Shown one piece after another: positions 57,223 to 64,000 of a stretch of 64,000 nt of DNA. The position numbers and the translations under genes are program-made. The stretch is from an uncultured Porphyromonadaceae bacterium (GTDB lineage Bacteria > Bacteroidota > Bacteroidia > Bacteroidales > Muribaculaceae). Location of the stretch: positions 1 to 64,000 of the forward strand of contig URMS01000010.1 of NCBI GenBank assembly GCA_900548975.1. The letters run 5' to 3'. Numbering within the stretch: position 1 is the stretch's first letter; each line of letters opens with the position of its first letter. Under the pieces are notes generated by a model. The model had not been told where the DNA came from, did no database searches, and was given only the letters and a program-made list of their open reading frames with translations.

Positions 57223-57260
57223 CGATGTTGGATACAAAAATTATAATGTGGATATATTTC

Positions 57261-58181
57261 TTAGAATTCCACCGATATGCGGACAGGGAAGTGGTCGGAA
57301 GGAGTGCGTGCCTTGTACTTGGTAAGCTTTATTTCCTCGGGGGCGTTTGCTTCTTTCTGACCCTGCTCGCCCTCTACGGGGGTGCGGTAGGTGTCGGTGA
57401 GAATGCCGTACTTCAGCACCTTCACATCAGGCGACACAAATATGTGGTCGATGCGCGATTTGGTGAATTTTACGGGCGAATAGCCGTTGTACGTTCCGGT
57501 GGCTTCGTAGACCATGCCGGCTACTTCGTGCGAGTCATCGAGGAGGTCGCCGTCGACAATGGTGGCGTAGGAAGGCGAGAACTGGTCGACATTGAAGTCG
57601 CCCGAGAGGAACATCGGCAGAGTGGCGCCGAGTTCGGTGAGGCGTTTTTTGACCAGCCTGGCGCTTTCGACACGCGCCTGCTTGCCGACGTGGTCCATGT
57701 GCAGGTTGAAGAAGAGGAATTCGCGGCCGCTCTCGTTGTGGCGGAAGTGCCCCCATGTGCATATACGCACGCACACGGCATCCCAGCCGAGACCGGGCTT
57801 TTCGGGTGTTTCCGACAGCCAGAAATCGCCATGGTCGAGCACGGTGAATTTGGTTGTGTCGTAGAAAATAGCCGAATGCTCGCCCTGGTCGGCGCCGTTG
57901 TCGCGGCCGACACCGATGTATTCGTAGCCGGGCAGCAGGCTCTTGAGGTCATCGAGCTGCTGCTTGAATCCCTCCTGGGTGCCGAAGATGTCGAAATCGT
58001 GGAAGCGCACCAGTTCGGCCACATGCGGAGCACGCACGCTCCAGCCGTTGCCGGCCTTGTCGTCGCCCTCGTTGAGCTGGCGGATGTTGTACGTAGCGAT
58101 ATTGAAAGAAGCCTTCTGAGCGAAAGCCGCGGCGGCTAAAGCCACCATCACCACAACAAAAAATAGCCTTTTGTAATTCAT
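57261..58181 (-). CDS. Secreted endonuclease/exonuclease/phosphatase family protein
   Basis: The 306-residue protein has a signal peptide (MNYKRLFFVVVMVALAAAAFA) and the EEP fold. Catalytic motifs are ATYNIRQLN, GTQEGFKQQ (metal-binding Glu), FNLHMDHVG, LSGDFNVDQFSP (Asp-Asn pair), RIDHIFVSP and SDHFPVRI (terminal Asp-His). Such exported EEP enzymes in Bacteroidales are often phosphodiesterases or nucleases; the substrate is open. It lies 28 nt behind the GH88 gene. Confidence 0.88.
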   Translation of the reverse strand: MNYKRLFFVVVMVALAAAAFAQKASFNIATYNIRQLNEGDDKAGNGWSVRAPHVAELVRFHDFDIFGTQEGFKQQLDDLKSLLPGYEYIGVGRDNGADQGEHSAIFYDTTKFTVLDHGDFWLSETPEKPGLGWDAVCVRICTWGHFRHNESGREFLFFNLHMDHVGKQARVESARLVKKRLTELGATLPMFLSGDFNVDQFSPSYATIVDGDLLDDSHEVAGMVYEATGTYNGYSPVKFTKSRIDHIFVSPDVKVLKYGILTDTYRTPVEGEQGQKEANAPEEIKLTKYKARTPSDHFPVRISVEF

Positions 58182-58209
58182 TATATACTAATAATTTGGT
58201 TTATTCCAG

Positions 58210-59415
58210 TCAGTTTTTAGCATCGAGATATCTCTTCATGGCTTCCAGGAAGTAGTAATCGGCATATGTAAGCGGCACATCGACCTCGCTGTTCGCCATC
58301 CGGTGTCCCACACTGTGCTTCAGCAGGAATCCGCCATTCGAGCCATCGGATACTCTATATTCGGGCGATGACAATGTCATTAACGCTCTTTCGGCAGCTT
58401 CGAAATACTTACGGGAATGCTCGCCGTCGACATAGCGGTACAGTTCCAATAAGGCCGAAGCCATGACGGCTCCTGCAGAAGCATCGCGGAGAGCCTCGGG
58501 AATATCGGGAGCATTGAAATCCCAGTACGGTATCATGTCGGCCGGCATATTGGGGTGGTTCAGCATATAATCCGCAATGTTCTGAGCAAAGTCGAGATAG
58601 CGCTTGTCTTTTGTCTCGCGATATACCATCGTATAGCCGTAAAGGCCCCATGCCTGTCCACGCGCCCACGACGAACTATCGGCATATCCCTGCGCAGTGT
58701 GCTTTTTCAGCACATCACCGGTGTTCTTATCGTACTCGAGCACATGATAAGAACTGAAATCTTCCCGGAAATGATTGCGCATTGTGGTATCGGCATGCTT
58801 CACGGCAATATTGTAGTATGTCGAATCGCCGGTGGCAGCCGTAGCCCAGAACAGCAGTTCGAGATTCATCATATTATCGATAATCACTGTGTAGTCATTC
58901 GGACCCCTATCCCACGATTTGATACATCCGACTGTAGGATTAAAGCGGCTCGCAAGCGATCGGGCACTGTTTATGAGCACTTTCTCATACGACTTTGAAG
59001 GGTTCAGTCTTTCAGCGTTACCAAAGCTGCAGTACATCATGAAGCCAAGATCGTGGGTACCGGTGTTGTATTGCTCTTTTTCCAGCAGTTTCAACATGCG
59101 TTGCGCTTCTTCATACATGGCCTCATTGCCGGTCTGCTCATAGAGCAGCAACAGACCACCGGGATAGAAACCGCTGCACCACCATCCGGAATTGCTTGTT
59201 TCCGATGCGTTTTTCCACGAATAATATGTTTTGGGAAATCGCTCCGGTTTTGTCGCCATAGTATCTATCAGGGCTGTATACTGTGCGACGGCATCCTTGA
59301 AATTCTCTTTAAGCGACTGCGTCAGCGGCACCGACGCTGTCTCCCCCGCTTTACCGGAAAGGCAGCCCGCAAACGTTATTGCAAAAACGAACAGCAATAA
59401 TTTTCTAAAATTCAT
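58210..59415 (-). CDS. Glycoside hydrolase family 88/105-like lipoprotein
   Basis: The 401-residue protein has a lipoprotein signal (MNFRKLLLFVFAITFAGC; Cys at about 18) and an (alpha/alpha)6 barrel of the unsaturated glucuronyl/rhamnogalacturonyl hydrolase type. Markers are SGWWCSGFYPGGLLLLYE, GTHDLGFMMYCSFG (catalytic Asp), VIIDNMMNLELLFWA (second Asp) and WARGQAWGLYGYTMVYRET. These enzymes remove 4,5-unsaturated uronic acids left by polysaccharide lyases. The ATG at 59415 begins the signal peptide. Confidence 0.88.
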   Translation of the reverse strand: MNFRKLLLFVFAITFAGCLSGKAGETASVPLTQSLKENFKDAVAQYTALIDTMATKPERFPKTYYSWKNASETSNSGWWCSGFYPGGLLLLYEQTGNEAMYEEAQRMLKLLEKEQYNTGTHDLGFMMYCSFGNAERLNPSKSYEKVLINSARSLASRFNPTVGCIKSWDRGPNDYTVIIDNMMNLELLFWATAATGDSTYYNIAVKHADTTMRNHFREDFSSYHVLEYDKNTGDVLKKHTAQGYADSSSWARGQAWGLYGYTMVYRETKDKRYLDFAQNIADYMLNHPNMPADMIPYWDFNAPDIPEALRDASAGAVMASALLELYRYVDGEHSRKYFEAAERALMTLSSPEYRVSDGSNGGFLLKHSVGHRMANSEVDVPLTYADYYFLEAMKRYLDAKN

Positions 59416-59468
59416 ATATACTAACAATTTGGTTTATTCCAGGTCTCTGTCCTCGCCCTGTGCATCTG

Positions 59469-59978
59469 CTATCTTATGCCGCCTGAGGCGAGAAAATCGC
59501 TTTTGGCTCGCTCGATAAGCCGACGCAGAAACACATCGGTCTGGCAGATGAGCGTGATAGCTATATTGCAGATGGTTTCATCCGAGCGAATTTTGATTGC
59601 CTCACGATAATATGCTGAGTCATTATGCCGTGAACATGCATATCGTGCCTGCTGTCCCTTCTCGGAGTTTATATCCCATTTTTCAAGGTTTCGTACTCTA
59701 AGATAGTCCTCATAATCCAACAAAAGCTCTTGCAGACTTGCTTTAGCCACATTGAGAAGTTTTATCTCGGTTTCCTTGGATGTGGTCGAGGCAGTGCAGC
59801 CTTCGGCTATATTCTGTCTGCCGCTGCGAGCCGCCTGGATCATCTGGTCGACGGTGCGATCTCCTTTCGCAAGATATTTGTGCGCGAAGTAATAGGTAAT
59901 ATCGTAGATGCACTCTGCTTTCCGGAATGCGATCAGATTGCGATAATTGCCTTTGAGAGGGAGGAAATCGGGCGGCAT
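59469..59978 (-). CDS. Four-helix-bundle protein (23S rRNA intervening-sequence protein-like)
   Basis: The 169-residue protein matches the S23/avd-like four-helix-bundle fold: FRKAECIYDITYYFAHK, DQMIQAARSGRQNIAEGC (the most conserved block), KLLNVAKASLQELLLDYEDYLR and a terminal CQTDVFLRRLIERAK helix. Such proteins occur in rRNA intervening sequences and diversity-generating retroelements, and as stand-alone genes scattered in Bacteroidota genomes with no known function. Here no reverse transcriptase or rRNA is nearby. A palindromic repeat lies directly upstream. Confidence 0.85.
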   Translation of the reverse strand: MPPDFLPLKGNYRNLIAFRKAECIYDITYYFAHKYLAKGDRTVDQMIQAARSGRQNIAEGCTASTTSKETEIKLLNVAKASLQELLLDYEDYLRVRNLEKWDINSEKGQQARYACSRHNDSAYYREAIKIRSDETICNIAITLICQTDVFLRRLIERAKSDFLASGGIR

Positions 59979-60003
59979 TTGGCGTTAGTTTTTTTGGTGA
60001 GTA

Positions 60004-60074
60004 TGGGTCTTATTAGTCTTATGGGTCCTATTAGTCTTATAAGTCTTATAAGACCTATATGGCTAATAGGACCA
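60004..60074 (+). repeat. Family C palindromic repeat upstream of the four-helix-bundle gene
   Basis: Built of GTCTTAT/GTCCTAT-like units. GGTCCTATTAG (60025-60035) is the perfect inverse of CTAATAGGACC (60063-60073), with TCTTATAAGTCTTATAAGA between. It lies between the alpha-galactosidase stop and the four-helix-bundle start. Confidence 0.65.
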
Positions 60075-60099
60075 ATTATTTTGCAAAGATACAATTTTT

Positions 60100-62316
60100 T
60101 TATTGTGCTTCGAGGTAGAGGACACGGCTGCCCCACTCGTTTTTGTCGGGCTTGTTGACGTTGTAGTTCTGCGGCATTTCGAGACCGTTGTCCATCAGAT
60201 ATTTGCCGGTGAACACCTTTCCTTCGTACGACAGCGGCTTGATGTCGATGGAGTTAAGCTCGGTTACCTTGTAAAGGCGGTCGGGGTCGAGACCGGCCAT
60301 GGTAACGCGCGGGAGCTGCTGATTGCGGAACGACTCTGTCTTCCACCAGTAGTACACGGCCTTGTCTTTGGAAGGTGTGACATACATGAGCGAGGCGATG
60401 CCTTTGCCGTCGTAGGGCGATGCCAGACGGTAGATGTCGCCGTCGACGAGCACGGGGCGCACAAGGGCCTTGTACTGTCCGATGGCGCGGCGGCACATGT
60501 CTTTTTCCTGCTCAGTCATGTCGGAGGGCTGCATCTCCATGCCCAGACGTCCGCTCATGGCCACGTCGATGCGGTACTTCATGGGAATGCGGCGCTGAGT
60601 CTGATGGTTGGGCGAGGCACTGATATGGCTTGCCATGACTGTGGGCGGGAAGAAATAGCTGTCGCCCCACTGGAGGAACACGCGCTGAAGGGCATCGGTG
60701 TTGTCGCTCACCCAGAATTCGTCGAACCAGGGCATTACACCGTAGTTGGCGCGGCCGCCGCCACTGGCACATGCCTGGATGGTGACATCGGGATACTTGG
60801 CGCGTATACGGTCGAGAGTCTTGGCGAGGCCTTTGTGATAGTCGATATAGAGATGGCTCTGGCGGTCGGACGACAGATACTGCGAGCCATGGTTGCGCAC
60901 GGCCATGTTGGCATCCCATTTTATATAGTCGATGTCGGGATAATTACTCATGAGGGTGTCTACGACTGTAAAGACGAGATCCTGCACCTTGGGATTGGCC
61001 ATGTCGAGCACCAGCTGGGTACCACCGCGACCGTAGATGGGTTTGCGGTTCGAGGGCACGATGACATACTCGGGGTGCTGCTCGTAGAGCTCGCTGAGAG
61101 AGTTGGTCATTTCGGGCTCAATCCATATGCCGAATTTGATGCCTTTGGAATGCGCAGTGTCGATGAGGCCCTTAATTCCCGAGGGAAGCTTGCCGGTATC
61201 TACGGTCCAGTCGCCGAGCGAGGTCTTGTCGTTGTCGCGCGGAAACTTAACGCCAAACCATCCGTCGTCCATCACGAAGAGCTCGCCGCCAAGATCGGCG
61301 ATATCGCCCATCATGTTGTTCATGCCTTTTTCGTCGATATTGAAATAGACGCCTTCCCAGCTGTTGAGAAGCACCTTGCGGGGCACATCGCCGTGAGCGA
61401 TCTTGTGCTTGCGGGCCCAGCGGTGGAAATTGCGGCTGACACCGCTCAGACCTTCGTCGGAATAGCTCAGAGCGAGTTCGGGTGTGGCGAATACCTCGCC
61501 TTTGGCAATGTGATAGGCCGAATTCTCCTCGTTGATGCCGGCGAAGAAATGATGGTAGTCGGTATGGTCGGTGTCGAAGCGGAGCTTGTAGTTGCCGCTG
61601 TAGCAGAGCGCCGCGCCTATGACACGGCCGCTGTTCTCGGCCGGCTTGCCGTCGAGCGACAGCATGACCTCGGAATGCGCCGTGTGGGAGTTGCGCACGC
61701 CGTCCTTATTCTTTATCACTTTCATGCCGTGTGTCAGCGGCTCGGTCTCGAGGTGGCCTTCGTTGTGATTGGTGCCGTAGAGGTGCGACAGCCATACGTC
61801 GCCATAGCGCACGGGCAGATAGCCCGAGGCGAACTGCGTGAGGGTGACATCGCCTTTCTCGCCATGGCTGATCTCGGTCCAGGTCTCGATTACATCCTCG
61901 CCGGGATATGTGCGGTAATTCACATCGACGTAGAAGGGATAGTAAGTGTCGCGCAGGCGCACTGTGGTGACATCGGCGCCGTCGCGCGAGCTGCGATTGA
62001 TGCCGTCGACCACCAGATCGAGAGTCATGTTGCCGTCGGCGTGCGTGGCTGCCACGGCGGTCTCGCCGGTAGTGGTCATGCCGTAGGCAGGATAGGCATC
62101 CTGAGCCTTACCGGCGGCCGAGCGGAGCTGCTCGTAGGTGTCTTTGTCGCTGATTTTGGCGCCGTAATACACATGACGCAGTTTTTTACCTTTTTTAGCA
62201 TCGAGTATGAGTGAAGAAGAAGGTGTCGAGACCTCGACAATCTCGGCGAAAGCCGGTGTGGCGACCGCGACAATAAGAGCCGCAGCCGCCACACAGCCTG
62301 AAAAATGTCTATTCAT
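60100..62316 (-). CDS. Alpha-galactosidase, glycoside hydrolase family 36
   Basis: The 738-residue protein has a signal peptide (ending TPAFA), an N-terminal beta-sandwich, the (beta/alpha)8 barrel and a C-terminal beta domain. Active-site motifs are FVMDDGWFG, FGIWIEPEM, the nucleophile in YIKWDANM, CASGGGRANYG and the acid/base Asp in WVSDNTDALQR. It releases terminal alpha-galactose from raffinose-type sugars or galactomannan. Its ATG shares a base with the HAD gene stop, placing it in an operon with the HAD phosphatase and MFS transporter. Confidence 0.93.
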   Translation of the reverse strand: MNRHFSGCVAAAALIVAVATPAFAEIVEVSTPSSSLILDAKKGKKLRHVYYGAKISDKDTYEQLRSAAGKAQDAYPAYGMTTTGETAVAATHADGNMTLDLVVDGINRSSRDGADVTTVRLRDTYYPFYVDVNYRTYPGEDVIETWTEISHGEKGDVTLTQFASGYLPVRYGDVWLSHLYGTNHNEGHLETEPLTHGMKVIKNKDGVRNSHTAHSEVMLSLDGKPAENSGRVIGAALCYSGNYKLRFDTDHTDYHHFFAGINEENSAYHIAKGEVFATPELALSYSDEGLSGVSRNFHRWARKHKIAHGDVPRKVLLNSWEGVYFNIDEKGMNNMMGDIADLGGELFVMDDGWFGVKFPRDNDKTSLGDWTVDTGKLPSGIKGLIDTAHSKGIKFGIWIEPEMTNSLSELYEQHPEYVIVPSNRKPIYGRGGTQLVLDMANPKVQDLVFTVVDTLMSNYPDIDYIKWDANMAVRNHGSQYLSSDRQSHLYIDYHKGLAKTLDRIRAKYPDVTIQACASGGGRANYGVMPWFDEFWVSDNTDALQRVFLQWGDSYFFPPTVMASHISASPNHQTQRRIPMKYRIDVAMSGRLGMEMQPSDMTEQEKDMCRRAIGQYKALVRPVLVDGDIYRLASPYDGKGIASLMYVTPSKDKAVYYWWKTESFRNQQLPRVTMAGLDPDRLYKVTELNSIDIKPLSYEGKVFTGKYLMDNGLEMPQNYNVNKPDKNEWGSRVLYLEAQ

Positions 62317-63173
62317 CAGGATTTTGATTCAATGAGTAATTTTCCGAACACAGATATATCCCTGGCAGTAAGCAGGGGCGGGTTTTCGGCTGCGAGAGCC
62401 GTTTCGAGGGTTGTTTCACCCGAAAGAACAAGCACGCCGAATGCACCGGCATTCTGAGCCATGGCCACATCGGTGTAGATGCGGTCGCCGCACATGGCGA
62501 TTTCGTCGGCGCGGAGGCCGTAGTGGTACATTATGCCCGAAAGCATGTCGGGGTTGGGCTTGCCTATGACCAGGTCGGGGCAACGGCCGGTGGCGTACTC
62601 TATGCACTTGCACAGCGAGCCGCAGTCGACCAGCACCGTGGGCTGGTCGGTGGGGCACACGCGGTCGGGGTTAGTGGCTATATAGGGCACGCCCTGTGAA
62701 GCCAGCCATGCCGCATGGCACAGACGCTCATAAGTGAGCGTGGTATCGAAGGCCACCAGCAGGAGATCGGGCTTGTCGGAAGGGTCGATAGCCGTCATGC
62801 GGTAGCCGGCTTCCTCGAATTCCTTTATCATCGAGGGTGTGCCCGTGGCGAAGATGCTCTTCACCTGGGGCATTTTGGCCTTGAGATACTCTATGGTAGC
62901 CACCGCTGTGGTGTACATGCGGTCGGGAGTGGCCTCGATGCCGAGTTTCTCGAGCTTTTTGAGATAGTCGGCACGGCTGCGCGTGGGGTTGTTGGTAAGA
63001 AAGGAATAGCCGATACCGTTATCGGTCAGTTCCTTGAGAAAATCTTTGGTGAAAGGGAACAGACGCGAACCCATATATATGGTTCCGTCCATATCGAGAG
63101 CCACATGCTTTATTTTGCGGCATGCCGCCATGAGCTCGTCGTGGCTGAGGGGCGAAATATAATCTTTTTCCAT
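62316..63173 (-). CDS. HAD-superfamily IIA phosphatase (NagD-like)
   Basis: The 285-residue protein has the HAD motifs: nucleophile in VALDMDGTIYMG (DxDGT), YSFLTNNPTRSRADY (motif II region), the C2a cap (about 90-200) and IGKPNPDM plus MCGDRIYTDVAMAQNAG (motifs III and IV). Class IIA members dephosphorylate sugar phosphates, glycolate phosphate or nucleotides. The ATG at 63173 is preferred over the TTG at 63176. Placed between a transporter and alpha-galactosidase, it may act on a sugar phosphate. Confidence 0.88.
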   Translation of the reverse strand: MEKDYISPLSHDELMAACRKIKHVALDMDGTIYMGSRLFPFTKDFLKELTDNGIGYSFLTNNPTRSRADYLKKLEKLGIEATPDRMYTTAVATIEYLKAKMPQVKSIFATGTPSMIKEFEEAGYRMTAIDPSDKPDLLLVAFDTTLTYERLCHAAWLASQGVPYIATNPDRVCPTDQPTVLVDCGSLCKCIEYATGRCPDLVIGKPNPDMLSGIMYHYGLRADEIAMCGDRIYTDVAMAQNAGAFGVLVLSGETTLETALAAENPPLLTARDISVFGKLLIESKS

Positions 63174-63176
63174 CAA

Positions 63177-64000
63177 TCAGAGGTCTATATCTTCGTCGGA
63201 TTTTTCTACTGCTTGTTCAAATTCGCCATGTTCGGCGGCTTCGCGTGCATAGAAGGCATTGGAGCGCTGATAGCCGTCGCGCGGAGCGGCCCACATGGTC
63301 ACAAAAGTTATGGCACCGAGAATGCCCACGCCGATGATGAGATAGAACACCATATTCCATCCCCAGTGGTCGGCCACGATACCGATACCGATAGCCGAAA
63401 GGAAGGATCCGACATAGCCGAAAATGCCGGCAAGGCCGTTGGCAGTAGCCGAGGCTTCTTTAGTGGCATGGTTGGCCGAGGCGATGCCGATGAGTGCCTG
63501 CGGACCATAGATGAAGAAGCCGGCCATGGCGAGCACCACGATAGAGAGAACCATAGGCAGACCGGGGCACAGGATGAATATGCTCATGAAGATAACTGCA
63601 CTGGCCATGCACACCAGGCACATGCGGTGTGCCTTGCCCTTGAAAATATGGTCGGTGCACCAGCCGGCGGCAATAGTGCCGACGATAGCGAAAATCTCGA
63701 ACACACCTACCGACCATGCGGCATCCTCGATGCTCATGCCACGGGCCTCGGTGAGGAATTTAGGGCCCCAGTCGAGGATACCCATGCGCATCACATATAC
63801 GAATACGTTGGCTATACAGAGTGTCCAGATCCAGCGGTTGGTCCACACCATTACCTTGAGGAACTTGGAGTGCGACGGATTGGCGCCGTCGGTCTTCTTG
63901 CCGGTTTTGGTGGCGGGAAGTTCGGGCAGACCTACGGAGCGGGGATCGTCGCGCAGACCGAAATAGAGCCATGCGGCACCTGCCACGGCAAAGCATGCGG
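63177..64000 (-). CDS. MFS transporter, organophosphate:phosphate antiporter (GlpT/UhpT-like), partial
   Basis: The gene runs off the right edge; at least 273 C-terminal residues are present and the frame is open to the last base. Features are six or more hydrophobic segments, MRMGILDWGPKFLTEARGMS, the GYVGSFLSAIGIGIVADHWGW block and a charged tail (SDEDIDL), typical of the OPA family that exchanges sugar phosphates or glycerol-3-phosphate for phosphate. It ends 3 nt before the HAD phosphatase gene, which might act on the imported phosphate ester. Confidence 0.8.
   Translation of the reverse strand, partial: ACFAVAGAAWLYFGLRDDPRSVGLPELPATKTGKKTDGANPSHSKFLKVMVWTNRWIWTLCIANVFVYVMRMGILDWGPKFLTEARGMSIEDAAWSVGVFEIFAIVGTIAAGWCTDHIFKGKAHRMCLVCMASAVIFMSIFILCPGLPMVLSIVVLAMAGFFIYGPQALIGIASANHATKEASATANGLAGIFGYVGSFLSAIGIGIVADHWGWNMVFYLIIGVGILGAITFVTMWAAPRDGYQRSNAFYAREAAEHGEFEQAVEKSDEDIDL

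Noticed and set aside
60103..62214. 703-codon frame opposite the alpha-galactosidase
   Set aside because: Antisense to a gene with all GH36 active-site motifs; no start signal and no domain.

Overview
The window reads as ordinary chromosome of a Bacteroidales bacterium, most likely Muribaculaceae (S24-7). The supporting evidence is the type IX secretion / gliding set porP-gldK-gldL-gldM-gldN, two secreted proteins with a type IX C-terminal sorting tail and a calycin-like domain, PCMD/GH-type glycan genes, and many promoters of the Bacteroidota form (TTG, about 20 nt, TAnnTTTG). Family placement is inference; no rRNA or tRNA gene was seen.

Layout. 1-1546: a conserved-looking gene open at the left edge and interrupted by two in-frame stops. 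1647-7632 (+): a tightly overlapping run ftsY, rimO, isochorismate synthase and two SGNH-hydrolase-like envelope proteins. 7784-10710 (+): anaerobic ribonucleotide reductase nrdD and its activase nrdG, with a hairpin before each gene. 10634-12348 (-): an MFS exporter followed by a small regulator that joins a CxxC metal-binding-like domain to an AraC helix-turn-helix. 12408-18556 (-): the type IX secretion core. 18685-21087 (+): GH43 lipoprotein, AraC regulator, small four-helix membrane protein. 21141-28130 (+): a long housekeeping operon panC, panD, ffh, folD, CapA-like, tRNA-m6A methyltransferase, CPBP protease, esterase. Both SRP GTPases, Ffh and FtsY, therefore lie in this window.

28131-30240 is an AT-rich accessory island with a methylase tail remnant, an intact RES-domain protein, a BRO-N-like pseudogene with two adjacent stops, and a RhuM fragment. 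30250-33253 (-): thrC and three genes behind it. 33254-34391 holds a short membrane peptide candidate, a lipoprotein, a 25-nt repeat pair and a promoter-to-terminator unit that looks like a small RNA. 34392-44095 (-): SMR exporter, lon, rlmB, recN, a PorD-family protein, coaBC, a DEDDh exonuclease and dnaN. 44360-48005 (-): tandem type IX cargo paralogs whose 3' halves are almost identical. 48379-53474: NhaC antiporter, DUF389 protein, CoA transferase and a small membrane protein. 53533-64000: miaB, a MORN/SH3 pair, an EEP-fold enzyme, a GH88 enzyme, a four-helix-bundle protein, and an operon of MFS transporter (cut by the right edge), HAD phosphatase and alpha-galactosidase.

The most distinctive non-genic signal is a set of imperfect palindromic intergenic repeats. 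One family has six copies between 28.1 and 55.1 kb, mostly hard against stop codons. Two further families are built in the same way from short AT-rich units, and one of these lies directly upstream of the four-helix-bundle gene. The secretion machine, a PorD-family protein and two probable cargos occur together in one 64-kb window.
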